Assembly: GCA_033851545.1 (NCBI GenBank)
Contig: JAWWOO010000066.1
Coordinates: forward strand, 13,131 to 77,130
DNA: 64,000 bases
Source: JAWWOL01 sp033851545
GTDB lineage: Bacteria; Actinomycetota; Actinomycetes; JAWWOL01
Direction of reading: 5' to 3'
Each line of letters begins with the position of its first letter. Positions within the stretch are counted from its first letter, which is position 1. This document shows, piece by piece, positions 16,710 through 25,646 of the stretch. A program made the translations under genes and the position numbers. Below the pieces are notes generated by a model. That model was given only the letters and a program-made list of their open reading frames with translations, was not told the origin of the DNA and did not search any database.

Positions 16710-18520
16710 GCATTCAACGCATCCGGCTGGGCGCTCTGGCCTTGGGCCTGCTCGCCTTGGTGCTGTTCCCTCTCGTCTCGACGAATCTCTACTTCCAAAA
16801 CCTCCTCATCCTGACGTTCATGTTGGCTATCGGCGCCACCAGCTGGAACGTCATGGGTGGCTATGCCGGCTACCTGTCGCTCGGTAGCAGTGCGTTCATC
16901 GGACTTGGCGCCTACACGACGGGCATCCTCAACACCCAGTCGGGTCTGTCGCCCTTCGTTGGCTGCTTGGCCGGCGGGGTCGTGGCGGCAACCGTCGCGG
17001 CGCTGCTGAGCCTCGCCACGTCGAGAACCCGCGGCATGTATTTCGTCATCGTGACCTTCGCGACCCTGGAGCTGTTGGGCCTGGTCGCCAGGAACTGGTC
17101 CTCTCTCACGGGCGGAGCCGCCGGCCTGGCGCTGCCCCTGCCCACCTGGGATCTCAAGTACGAGAACTGGCCCTTCTACTACTCACTGTTGGTGCTGCTC
17201 GTCGCGACCGTGGCGACTTCGGCGCTCCTCCGGCGGAGCAAGCTCGGCGCCGGTCTCTTTGCCATCCAGGACGACGAAGGCAAGGCTGCAGGGCTCGGCA
17301 TCCGCACAGCTGTCTACAAGATGGTCGCCTTCGTCGCAGGCAGCGCTTTCCTCGGGGTCGCCGGAGGCATCTACGGCTACTACGTGGACTACCTGGATCC
17401 GACTGCGATGTTCGACATCGTCACGAGCGTGCTCATGGTGCTGGCTGCGCTCCTGGGCGGGAGGGGAACGCTATGGGGACCCGTCCTGGGTGCTTTCCTC
17501 GTCGAGCCATTGGCAGAGTTCACCAACACCGGGCTGGGCGGGGCGGATGCCGGCGCGATCCGGCTCATCACGTTCGGGTCGCTTCTGGGAGCGGTGGTGC
17601 TGTTCTTGCCGCGGGGCATACTGCCGAGTTTGCGTCAAAGGCGAGCAGAACGGGCGCGCGGCAGCAGGAGAGCCGCGTCAACGTTCGCCGGGCCAAGCGC
17701 TCTCGCCATTGCGGTCGATGTCGCACGTCCACGGGTAGCCGCACGTGGGCAGGGCGACCTGTTGCGGACACACGAGTTGGCCCGGTCATTCGGTGGGATT
17801 CCGGCGGTGTCCGGCGTAGATCTCGCGCTTCGTCCGGGTGAGGTCACCGGCCTCATCGGCCCGAACGGTTCCGGAAAGACGACGTTGTTCAACCTCCTGG
17901 ATGGCACCTTGTCACCGTCGGCCGGCCAGGTGTTCCTCGAAGGCCGGCGCCTCGACACCAAAGGCCGCGCGTTCAGAGCGCACTCCGGCATTGCGCGGAC
18001 CTATCAGCTACCGCGGCTGTTTCCGTCCCTGACTGTGCTGGAAAACCTGGTGCTACCCGAGCGTTCGACGAGGCCGGGGCGCTGGCTTCGCCCGCGCGTA
18101 CTCCCGTCGGAACGGGCCGCCGCCTCCGCCATGCTTGACCGTCTGGGGCTGTTCGCGTTTGCCGACGCCAGTCCGACCGAGCTCAGCTACGGCCAGCGCA
18201 AGCTGGTCGAGCTCGCGCAGGTGCTCGCCCTTGCGCCGGTCCTCGTCCTCCTGGACGAGCCTGCCGCGGGCATAAGTCCCGCGCTGACCCAACGACTGGT
18301 TGCCATGGTGACCGAGCTGAACGCCGCGGGGGTGTCGTTCCTCGTCGTGGAGCACGACCTTGCGTTCATCGGAGAGATCTGCGATCGCGTCTACGTCATG
18401 GCCGCCGGTGAGGTCATCTCGACCGGGACCGTTGACGAGGTGAGCCAGGACGCGCGCGTTGTGGACGCCTATCTGGGCGACTTCGCGGCCTTGACCACCG
18501 CCTCGGAGGTTGACCAGTGA
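16706..18520 (+). CDS. LivM-LivG fusion: permease joined to ATPase
   Basis: A 604-aa fusion of two transporter subunits that are often separate. Residues 1 to about 310 are a LivM-like permease with many membrane spans and the LGGRGTLWGPVLGA loop. Residues ~345-600 are a LivG-like ATPase with Walker A GPNGSGKTT, signature LSYGQRKLVELAQ and Walker B VLVLLDEP. A basic linker with two RR-rich stretches joins them. The fusion fixes a 1:1 ratio of permease to this ATPase. Start and stop both overlap the neighbours by 4 nt. Confidence 0.92.
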   Translation: MSIQRIRLGALALGLLALVLFPLVSTNLYFQNLLILTFMLAIGATSWNVMGGYAGYLSLGSSAFIGLGAYTTGILNTQSGLSPFVGCLAGGVVAATVAALLSLATSRTRGMYFVIVTFATLELLGLVARNWSSLTGGAAGLALPLPTWDLKYENWPFYYSLLVLLVATVATSALLRRSKLGAGLFAIQDDEGKAAGLGIRTAVYKMVAFVAGSAFLGVAGGIYGYYVDYLDPTAMFDIVTSVLMVLAALLGGRGTLWGPVLGAFLVEPLAEFTNTGLGGADAGAIRLITFGSLLGAVVLFLPRGILPSLRQRRAERARGSRRAASTFAGPSALAIAVDVARPRVAARGQGDLLRTHELARSFGGIPAVSGVDLALRPGEVTGLIGPNGSGKTTLFNLLDGTLSPSAGQVFLEGRRLDTKGRAFRAHSGIARTYQLPRLFPSLTVLENLVLPERSTRPGRWLRPRVLPSERAAASAMLDRLGLFAFADASPTELSYGQRKLVELAQVLALAPVLVLLDEPAAGISPALTQRLVAMVTELNAAGVSFLVVEHDLAFIGEICDRVYVMAAGEVISTGTVDEVSQDARVVDAYLGDFAALTTASEVDQ

Positions 18521-19242
18521 TCGAGATTCGTGGTGTCAGCGGCGGATACGGCGGATTCGATGTGCTGAACGATGTCGACATCACCGTGCCCCGGGGCGCC
18601 ATCACCTGCATCGTCGGGGCCAACGGGGCCGGCAAGTCAACGGTGCTCAAGACCGTCAGCGGGCTGCTCAGACCACGCGTTGGCTCGGTCATGGTCGATG
18701 GCCGCGAGTTGGCCGGCCTGAGTCCGAGCGCAGTTCTGAGGGCGGGCGTCGTCCAAGTCCCTCAACGCCACGGGCTTTTCGGCCGGCTCTCTGTTCGGCA
18801 GAACGTGCTCATGGGCGGCTATCTCCTGAGGCGTGACCGAAAGCGTCTGAACGTACGCCTTGACGCGATCAGTGAGATGTTCCCGATCATCGCCGACCGG
18901 GGTGCCGAGCCGGCCGCCAGCCTCTCCGGAGGCCAGCGACGGCTCGTTGAGTTCGCCCGGGCGATGATGCTCGATCCCGTGGTGGTCCTGCTTGACGAAC
19001 CAACCCTGGGCCTGGACCCCCGCAGCCTCGACCTCGTCCGGCAGCACACCGTTCGGATGAACGAGGCAGGCGTGACGATCCTCATGGTTGAGCAGAACGT
19101 TCGCTTCGGGCTCGGGCTCGCCTCGCACGGGATCGTGATGAGCTCGGGATCGGTGGCACTGACCGGAACCGCGAAGCACGTTCGGACACACCCAGACCTC
19201 ATGCACCACTTCTTCGGGCTTGCGCCGGAAGGAGCCGCCTGA
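18517..19242 (+). CDS. livF: Liv-type ABC transporter ATPase (LivF-like)
   Basis: A 241-aa cytoplasmic ATPase, the second nucleotide-binding subunit of the transporter. Walker A is GANGAGKST near residue 38, the ABC signature is LSGGQRRLVEFAR and Walker B is VVVLLDEPTLGL. The late MVEQNV motif is typical of LivF. The GTG start (18517) overlaps the stop of the fusion gene. With the lipoprotein, LivH and the fusion it makes a complete importer. Confidence 0.92.
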   Translation: MIEIRGVSGGYGGFDVLNDVDITVPRGAITCIVGANGAGKSTVLKTVSGLLRPRVGSVMVDGRELAGLSPSAVLRAGVVQVPQRHGLFGRLSVRQNVLMGGYLLRRDRKRLNVRLDAISEMFPIIADRGAEPAASLSGGQRRLVEFARAMMLDPVVVLLDEPTLGLDPRSLDLVRQHTVRMNEAGVTILMVEQNVRFGLGLASHGIVMSSGSVALTGTAKHVRTHPDLMHHFFGLAPEGAA

Positions 19243-20957
19243 TGTCCCAGCGGTCGGTGATCCGGCAGTCGGGCGCTGCGCTGTCAGACGAAGGCCCTGA
19301 CGGGCTCATTGCCAGAGCCTTCCTACGCGGCGCCGGCTGGTCCGGCGACATGGTCCGTCGTCGACCGGTCATCGGGATCGCCAACTCCTGGAGTGAGCTA
19401 AACCCGTGTAACGCAGGGCTGCGTGATCTCGCGGAAGCGGTCAAGCGCGGCGTCCTCGCGGCCGGAGGACTACCCCTGGAGTTCCCGACAATCTCCATCG
19501 CAGAGGCGTTCGTCCGCCCCTCGAGCCTCTATCTGCGCAACCTCATGGCCATGGACGTGGAAGAGATGATCAGGTGCAGTCCGGTGGACGGCGTCGTCCT
19601 GCTCGGCGGCTGCGACAAGACCCTGCCGGCCCAGATCATGGGTGCGCTCAGCGCAGGGAAGCCGGCGATCACCGTCGCTGCAGGGCCACGACCGGTCTCG
19701 AGCTGGAAAGGCCGCCCTCTCACCATCGATGACCTCTGGCCACTGATCGACCAGCGGACTGCGGGGCAGATGGACGACGCGGACTGGGCGACGCTCGAGA
19801 GCTGCCTCAACTGCGATATCGGGACGTGCAACGTCATGGGAACAGCGACGACCATGGCGGCGGTCGCCGAGGTCATGGGGATGGCCCTGCCTGGCAGCAG
19901 CCTGCTGCCCGCCGTTTCCTCCGCGCGCACGGCCTTGGCGGAGGAGACCGGGACCCGCGCGGTGGCGTTGGCCACGTCCGGACGGCGCCCTGATCAGATT
20001 GTCAGCCTGCAGGCCCTGAAGAACGCCTTCCACGTGGTCTGCGCAGTGGGCGGCTCGACCAACGCGCTGGTGCACCTGGAGGCCTTCGCCGGCCGGCTGG
20101 GGCATCGCCTGGGGATCTCTCGGCTGGACGAGTGGAGCCGCCAGACGCCTTGGGTTGCCGACGTTCGACCGGCAGGGCACTTCCAGCTCGCGGACCTCCA
20201 GGAAGCCGGCGGCGTTCCCGCGGTGATGCGTGAGCTGGCTCAGGTCGTGGACCTCTCCGCATCGGCAGGCGACGGCCGGACCTGGGCCGACGTCGTCAAG
20301 GACACCCCGATGGTCGCTCATCCCGCCATTCGCAGCGATGAGACGGTGCCGATCTTCGGGGCCGGATTCGGCCTGCTGCAGGGCACGCTTGCTCCGCGCG
20401 GTGCCTTGCTGAAGCGGGCGGGCGCCGACCCGCGACTGCTCGTGCACCGGGGGAGGGCCGTCGTGTTCGACGGTGTGGAGGACATGCACGCACGAATCGA
20501 CGACCCCGCGCTGGAGATCGACGCCGACAGTGTGCTCGTCCTGCGCGGCATGGGTCCGACCGGCGGCCCAGGCATGCCTGAGGTGGGCCACCTTCCGATT
20601 CCGAAGCGGCTCCGCCTCGCGGGTGTGACTGACATGGTGCGGGTCTCCGATGCCCGGATGAGCGGCACGGCGATCGGCACCATCGTGCTGCACGTCACCC
20701 CCGAAGCCCACGCCGGCGGGCCGTTGGGGCTTGTCCGCAACGGCGACGTGATAGCGCTCGATGCCGAGGCGGGACGACTCGATCTGCTGGTTGACCCGGC
20801 CGACCTGCGCGGCCGGGGGCCGGCCAGTGCCGTTGACCGGGTGCGTCTGCGAGGGTACGAGGCCCTCTACCAGGAGCACACGTTGCAGGCGGACGAAGGC
20901 TGCGACTTCGACTTCCTGCTGGGGCTGCCCGTCGAATGCGAGGCCCTCAATGTATGA
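19242..20957 (+). CDS. IlvD/Edd-family dehydratase (sugar-acid type likely)
   Basis: A 571-aa dehydratase. The three cysteines expected to bind a [2Fe-2S] cluster are visible: Cys56 (NPCNAG), Cys124 (GGCDKT) and Cys196 (GTCNVMGTATTM). VGGSTNALVHL and the late SDARMSG motif are also present. The family dehydrates dihydroxy acids or aldonates to 2-keto(-3-deoxy) acids. Length and the SWKGRP-type divergence from biosynthetic IlvD point to the L-arabinonate/gluconate branch, and its location inside a catabolic operon supports this. The start overlaps livF (TGATG). The exact substrate is unknown. Confidence 0.85.
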   Translation: MSQRSVIRQSGAALSDEGPDGLIARAFLRGAGWSGDMVRRRPVIGIANSWSELNPCNAGLRDLAEAVKRGVLAAGGLPLEFPTISIAEAFVRPSSLYLRNLMAMDVEEMIRCSPVDGVVLLGGCDKTLPAQIMGALSAGKPAITVAAGPRPVSSWKGRPLTIDDLWPLIDQRTAGQMDDADWATLESCLNCDIGTCNVMGTATTMAAVAEVMGMALPGSSLLPAVSSARTALAEETGTRAVALATSGRRPDQIVSLQALKNAFHVVCAVGGSTNALVHLEAFAGRLGHRLGISRLDEWSRQTPWVADVRPAGHFQLADLQEAGGVPAVMRELAQVVDLSASAGDGRTWADVVKDTPMVAHPAIRSDETVPIFGAGFGLLQGTLAPRGALLKRAGADPRLLVHRGRAVVFDGVEDMHARIDDPALEIDADSVLVLRGMGPTGGPGMPEVGHLPIPKRLRLAGVTDMVRVSDARMSGTAIGTIVLHVTPEAHAGGPLGLVRNGDVIALDAEAGRLDLLVDPADLRGRGPASAVDRVRLRGYEALYQEHTLQADEGCDFDFLLGLPVECEALNV

Positions 20958-21891
20958 GCAGCCGGTTGGCTTCGTGGGCCTCGGCACCCTCGGGATGGCG
21001 ATGGCCTCCCGCTTGGTGAGCGCCGGCCACGTCGTGTTCGTCCACAATCGGACGCAGGCCCGCTCTCATCCCATGGCGCAGCTCGGGGCGATCGTCCTTG
21101 ACAGCCCGGCAGAGGTTGCCCGGCAGAGCCGATACGTCTTCTCCTGCCTCTCGGACACCGACGCCGTGCGCTCCGTCTATCTGGGACCCGCTGGCCTGCT
21201 CAGTGGGGCAACGCCGGGACAGGTTTTCACCGAGCACGGGACCTTTGCTCCCGAGCTTGCCCGTACGTTGGCTCGGAAGATGACCGCCGTCGGAGCAGCC
21301 TTCCTGGACGCGCCGGTGACCGGCGGGCCCCAGGGAGCGTCGGCGGGCTCGCTCGTCGCCATGGTCGGCGGGTCTTCCGAGGCACTTCAGTCGGTGCGCG
21401 AGCTCATCGGCGCCTACACGGCCGATGTCGTCGCGGTGGGCGGTCCGGGCAGCGGGCTCGAGCTCAAGCTGGTCAACCAGCTGCTCGTCTCCTGTCACCT
21501 GGCGGCCGCTGCAGAGGCCGTGTCGCTGATCGGCAGAATCGGACTCGCCGGCGAACCTGCTGCTCACGTGCTCATGTCGGGCTGGGCGGCCAGCGTCATG
21601 CTGGGCCGGACCCTTCAGTACGTACCGACGCCCTCAGCCGCCAGCCAGGCGACAATCCAAGGCATGGCCCACCTCCAGCAGCTCGTTGCGGACCTGGCCG
21701 AGGAGAACGATCTGACGCTCCAGAGCTTCCCGACGGCGCGGGCCCTGTTCGACCGGGCCGTGGACGAGGGGTACGGCGGACTGGATGTGGCGGCGCTCGG
21801 GCAGGTCTACCGTGGCCGGGCAACTGCCGGCGTGCCTGCTGAACGGGCCGTGCATCAGGGTCCCAGGCTTGCGGGGGGTGCGGATCAATGA
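20950..21891 (+). CDS. Beta-hydroxyacid dehydrogenase (GarR/HIBADH family)
   Basis: A 313-aa NAD(P)-dependent oxidoreductase. The N-terminal GFVGLGTLGMAMASRL is the Rossmann motif, DAPVTGGPQGA is the substrate-binding signature, and the catalytic lysine sits in LELKLVNQ. The family includes tartronate semialdehyde reductase and 3-hydroxyisobutyrate dehydrogenase. The start, ATG 20950 (MYEQPVGFV), overlaps the dehydratase end by 8 bp. With the hydroxypyruvate-isomerase-like gene downstream it would suit a tartronate semialdehyde/glycerate branch; that is inference. Confidence 0.87.
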   Translation: MYEQPVGFVGLGTLGMAMASRLVSAGHVVFVHNRTQARSHPMAQLGAIVLDSPAEVARQSRYVFSCLSDTDAVRSVYLGPAGLLSGATPGQVFTEHGTFAPELARTLARKMTAVGAAFLDAPVTGGPQGASAGSLVAMVGGSSEALQSVRELIGAYTADVVAVGGPGSGLELKLVNQLLVSCHLAAAAEAVSLIGRIGLAGEPAAHVLMSGWAASVMLGRTLQYVPTPSAASQATIQGMAHLQQLVADLAEENDLTLQSFPTARALFDRAVDEGYGGLDVAALGQVYRGRATAGVPAERAVHQGPRLAGGADQ

Positions 21892-23507
21892 AGGGGAAGG
21901 AGCTGCCGGTCCTTGTGATCGGCGCGGGGCCGGTCGGCATGAGCGCCGCGTTGTTGCTGGCCCGTCACGGCGTACCGTCTGTGCTGATCGAGGCTCGGCA
22001 GTCCCTAGGGCAGCATCCCAAGGCACGGGGCGTCCGCCTGCGCACGATGGAGCTCTTCCGCCAGTGGGGGCTGGCAGATGAGCTGCAGGCGCAAGCCCTT
22101 CCGGCCGAAGCGCTGCGATTCATCTACTGCGACAGTCTTGCCGGCCGCGAGCTCGGCCGCACTCCCACCCTCGATGAGTCCGGCGGGATGTTCAGCCCCA
22201 GCCGGATCTGCCGCGTGGCGCAGGACGCCGTCGAGCATGCGCTCTCGGACCGGCTGCAGAAGGAGCCACTGGTCGACGTCCGGCGGGGCACGCGCTTGAT
22301 CGATCTCCTGCAGACCGAGGAAACGGTGGAGGCCCATGTCCTGACAGCGGATGGGGATCCGAGCCAGCACGAGGTGATCTCGGGGAGCTACCTGATCGCA
22401 GCGGACGGAGTCGGCAGCACGGTTCGACGGCTTCTCGAGATCCCGGTGGATGGCGCCCCGTTGCTCGGCTACTGGCAGAGCATCTACTGGTACGGGGACA
22501 TCTCCAGGTGGACCGCTGACCGACCCTGCATCCAGTTCTTCACCGGCATGCGTGGCGGCAAGTCGGCCACAGTCGCGTCGGTCGACGGCCGCGAGCGGTG
22601 GATCACCATGGTGCCGCATCCGCCGTCGGAGGAGCCACCCGAGCCGCTCCAGACGGCACAGGCGCAGGAGATCGTCCGCGGAGCAGTCGGTGACGAGGCC
22701 TTTCTGCCGGACATCGTGGACATCGCCACCTGGCGCTTGAGTGCCACCGTGGCGCGAGCCTGGCGAGACCGCCGGGTGTTTCTCGCCGGCGATGCAGCAC
22801 ATTCCTTTCCTCCTACCGGCGGTTTCGGCATGAATACCGGCATTCAAGACGTCCACAACCTCGTCTGGAAGTTGGCCCTCGTCCGGTCCGGGCGGGCACA
22901 GGACGGCCTGCTGGAGACCTACGGCGTTGAGCGACGACCGGTGGCGCAGGGCAACGCGGACTGGAGCGTTGCCAACGGGGACCGTATTCGCCGCATCAGC
23001 CAGGCACTTGCGACCGGGGATCACCAGCAGTTTGCCGCTCTTCTGATCGACCAGGACGAGCACGTCAACGCCCTGGAGCAGGACCTCGGCTTTGAATACG
23101 CGTCGACCGCGATAATCCCGGAGACCACGCCAACTCCGCCGAGGACAGCTACGTTCGACCCCGCGGCGCGATCGGGGAGGAGAGCACCTCATGCCTGGAT
23201 CCGGGCGAAGGGCCGCGAGATCTCGACCCTCGATCTGCTGGAGGGTGAATTCGTGCTCTTCACCGGCGCCCAGTCGTCGCAGGCATGGGCGACCGCCGCA
23301 GCGACGCTGCCCGACACGATGCCCGAGGTCGCGGTTTACCGCGTGGGCACCGACATTCAGGTCGGCGAGGACTTCACGGCTGTCTACGGCCTCGGAGACA
23401 CAGACGTGGTCCTCATTCGACCTGACGGGCATGTCGCCTGGCGGCCGGCCCCGGGTTCGGCCGAGTCGACCGAGCTGGAAGTCGGCTTGCGCAGGATAAC
23501 CTCGTGA
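21888..23507 (+). CDS. FAD-dependent aromatic-type monooxygenase
   Basis: A 539-aa flavoprotein hydroxylase of the PheA/TfdB (FAD_binding_3) family. GxGxxG in VIGAGPVGMSAALLLARHG binds FAD, and the second FAD motif GDAAHSFPPTGGFGMNTGIQ is complete. A thioredoxin-like C-terminal domain starts at about residue 400, as in phenol hydroxylases. It would use NAD(P)H and O2 to hydroxylate or ring-modify an aromatic compound. It sits mid-operon between a dehydrogenase and an isomerase-like gene with 4-nt overlaps on both sides, so it belongs to the same pathway. Confidence 0.88.
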   Translation: MKGKELPVLVIGAGPVGMSAALLLARHGVPSVLIEARQSLGQHPKARGVRLRTMELFRQWGLADELQAQALPAEALRFIYCDSLAGRELGRTPTLDESGGMFSPSRICRVAQDAVEHALSDRLQKEPLVDVRRGTRLIDLLQTEETVEAHVLTADGDPSQHEVISGSYLIAADGVGSTVRRLLEIPVDGAPLLGYWQSIYWYGDISRWTADRPCIQFFTGMRGGKSATVASVDGRERWITMVPHPPSEEPPEPLQTAQAQEIVRGAVGDEAFLPDIVDIATWRLSATVARAWRDRRVFLAGDAAHSFPPTGGFGMNTGIQDVHNLVWKLALVRSGRAQDGLLETYGVERRPVAQGNADWSVANGDRIRRISQALATGDHQQFAALLIDQDEHVNALEQDLGFEYASTAIIPETTPTPPRTATFDPAARSGRRAPHAWIRAKGREISTLDLLEGEFVLFTGAQSSQAWATAAATLPDTMPEVAVYRVGTDIQVGEDFTAVYGLGDTDVVLIRPDGHVAWRPAPGSAESTELEVGLRRITS

Positions 23508-24304
23508 ACGAGTGGCGGCCCGACCCACGCTTCCGCTATGACGCCAATGTGTCCATCCTCTATCCCGACCTCCCCCTCATGGCACGTCCGCGCGCAGCTG
23601 CGGAGGACGGTTTCACAGCCATCGAGATGTGGTGGCCGTTCCCGAACCCCGTACCCAGCGAGCATGAGGTCCGGACCCTCGTGGCAGCGATCAGCGGTTC
23701 AGGAACGCAGCTGGTAGCGCTGAACCTCGATGCGGGGGACACGGCAGCGGGCGACCGCGGGCTGGCGTCACGACCGGACGAACGGGACCGTTTCGACGCG
23801 AACCTGAAGGCGGCTGCTCGTCTCGTCGACGAAACCGGCTGCAGGATTGTCAACGTGCTCTACGGCAACCGACTGCAGGGTGTGGACCCCGCGCGTCAGG
23901 ACGAGCTGGCTGTGGCCAACCTCGCCAGCGCCGTCAGCGTCCTTGCCGGCGTGGGTGCGACCGTCGTGCTCGAATCACTCAACTCCTTCGACAGCCCAGA
24001 CTATCCACTGACCGACCCTTCTTCGACGGTCAAGGTTCTTGACCGAGTGCCGAGCACGACGGAGCCCCGGCCGGCACTACTCCTTGACGTCTACCACCTT
24101 GTCCGCATGGGGCATGACGTGGTGGCGACCATCCAGGACTACGCCGGCCGTATCGGTCACGTGCAACTGGCGGATGCTCCAGGCCGAGGCCGACCCGGCA
24201 GTGGCCACATCGACTTCGCCGGGATCATGGCCGCCCTGGCAGACACAGGTTACGCAGAATACGTCGGACTGGAATACGAACCGAACGGGAAGGGACCGTC
24301 ATGA
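23504..24304 (+). CDS. Hydroxypyruvate isomerase-like TIM-barrel protein
   Basis: A 266-aa xylose-isomerase-like TIM barrel close to the Hyi/OtnI group. It shows the early RYDANVSILYPDLPLMAR segment, LLLDVYHLVRMG with a metal-binding Asp and His, and the late IGHVQLADAPGRGRPGSGHI motif, which is very typical of the group. Members interconvert hydroxypyruvate and tartronate semialdehyde or isomerise keto-tetronates. The GTG start overlaps the monooxygenase stop. Activity on this pathway's intermediate is inferred. Confidence 0.82.
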   Translation: MNEWRPDPRFRYDANVSILYPDLPLMARPRAAAEDGFTAIEMWWPFPNPVPSEHEVRTLVAAISGSGTQLVALNLDAGDTAAGDRGLASRPDERDRFDANLKAAARLVDETGCRIVNVLYGNRLQGVDPARQDELAVANLASAVSVLAGVGATVVLESLNSFDSPDYPLTDPSSTVKVLDRVPSTTEPRPALLLDVYHLVRMGHDVVATIQDYAGRIGHVQLADAPGRGRPGSGHIDFAGIMAALADTGYAEYVGLEYEPNGKGPS

Positions 24305-25221
24305 GGATTGTCAGCTTTGGAGCGCCACGTGCCGAGGAGCCGGGCGTGCTGCTGCCCAGCGGTGACATCGCGCCGTTGGGCCCACTGCTTCGCGACCTCG
24401 GATATCCGAACCTGGACACCAATACGATCCTGGCGTTGCTCTCGCACCTCCAGCCGCAGATCGAGGAGGCACTGCTGGGCTCGCCGTACGTCCTCGATGC
24501 CGCGGCCGTGCGTCTGGGGCCGCCGGTCCCGACACCGGAAAAGGTAATCGTTGCCGGCGGCAACTACCAGTCACACGTCGACGAGGCCGCCGGTCGCAAG
24601 AATGCCCCATCGCCCACCGAGCCATTGCTCATCTTCAAACCGTCCAACACCGTCATCGGCCCGCGAGACACCCTGGTCCGGCCGGAGCAGACCCAGCAGC
24701 TTGACTATGAGACCGAAATCGTGGTGGTGATTGGCCGGGGGGGACGGCACATCGCCGCGGAGAACGCTTACGACCACATCGCGGGGTACATGATCGGCAA
24801 CGACGTGACCGCCCGCGATATGGCCTTCAAGGACATGGCCTTGCACCCGATGTTCTCTCAGATCACGCGGGCCAAGGGAATCCCGACCGGCGCTCCGACC
24901 GGCCCATGGCTGGTCACCAAGGACGAGATCCCTGATCCACACGATCTCACCTTGCGATGCTGGGTCAACGGCGAGCTCCGCCAGGAAGGCAGTAGCAGCG
25001 AGATGATCGTCGACATTCCCCACCTGATCGCCGACTTCAGCAAGGTGCTCGAGCTGTCCCCTGGGGACATCATCTTCACCGGTACCACGACGGGCTGCGG
25101 CGCCTTCCAGGATCCGCCAACCTTCCTGTTCGGCGGGGACGTAGTTCGGATGGAGATCACCGGCTTGGGCGTCATGGAGACCCCCATCGGCGACGAGAAA
25201 AGGCCCACGCAAACGCGCTGA
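24301..25221 (+). CDS. Fumarylacetoacetate hydrolase (FAH) family protein
   Basis: A 306-aa FAH-fold enzyme. Metal-binding acidic residues appear in QLDYETEIVVVIG, followed by GYMIGNDVTARDMAF and the C-terminal SPGDIIFTGTTTGCG loop, all diagnostic. The family includes C-C bond hydrolases for diketo acids, 2,4-diketo-3-deoxy acid hydrolases and hydratases of aromatic meta-cleavage. As the last enzyme in the chain it probably cleaves or hydrates a keto acid formed upstream. The ATG overlaps the previous stop (ATGA at 24301-24304). Confidence 0.88.
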   Translation: MRIVSFGAPRAEEPGVLLPSGDIAPLGPLLRDLGYPNLDTNTILALLSHLQPQIEEALLGSPYVLDAAAVRLGPPVPTPEKVIVAGGNYQSHVDEAAGRKNAPSPTEPLLIFKPSNTVIGPRDTLVRPEQTQQLDYETEIVVVIGRGGRHIAAENAYDHIAGYMIGNDVTARDMAFKDMALHPMFSQITRAKGIPTGAPTGPWLVTKDEIPDPHDLTLRCWVNGELRQEGSSSEMIVDIPHLIADFSKVLELSPGDIIFTGTTTGCGAFQDPPTFLFGGDVVRMEITGLGVMETPIGDEKRPTQTR

Positions 25222-25250
25222 GGGCGTCGTACAGGATTGGAGGGCTTCTG

Positions 25251-25634
25251 GTGGCCGCATCGTTCGAGTGGAGCTGGGTCGATGACGCGATCCTGCTGGT
25301 CCGGCGAACCGGTCTCATGTCGGTCCAGGAGGCCGAGCAGCTGCTGAAGGCCACGGAGGAGGCCACCGCAGCAGCTCCAGCGGTTTGGGGCATGGTCGTT
25401 GACGTCAGGGACGCCCCGCCGCAAGCCGACGCGGTGCAGTCCAAGCTTCGCGACGTCGTTGCCATGCACGTGGAACGTGGAGTCAGCAGGGTGGCGATCG
25501 TCACCCGAGGCACGGTTACCGGGATGCAGATGAAGCGCATGGCCTCCGAGCCAGGGATGTTCGAGGTCAGCCGGGTCGTCTACTTCAACGACCTGGACGA
25601 GGCGATGGCCGACATGCGGCAGGCGTTGCGCTGA
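25251..25634 (+). CDS. Small STAS-like hypothetical protein
   Basis: A 127-aa protein with a predicted alternating beta/alpha pattern like the SpoIIAA/STAS-like fold; I do not recognise a specific family. It has no signal peptide or membrane segment. The start is GTG 25251 behind GGAGG (25239-25243). It lies 29 nt after the FAH gene and is probably the end of the operon. No catalytic motif is visible. A regulatory or scaffold role is possible but unsupported. Confidence 0.65.
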   Translation: MAASFEWSWVDDAILLVRRTGLMSVQEAEQLLKATEEATAAAPAVWGMVVDVRDAPPQADAVQSKLRDVVAMHVERGVSRVAIVTRGTVTGMQMKRMASEPGMFEVSRVVYFNDLDEAMADMRQALR

Positions 25635-25646
25635 GCTGCGTCGGGA

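Noticed and set aside
19470..21047. A 525-codon minus-strand frame opposite the dehydratase gene.
   Set aside because: No recognisable domain, and the sense strand is a complete dehydratase with its cluster cysteines.
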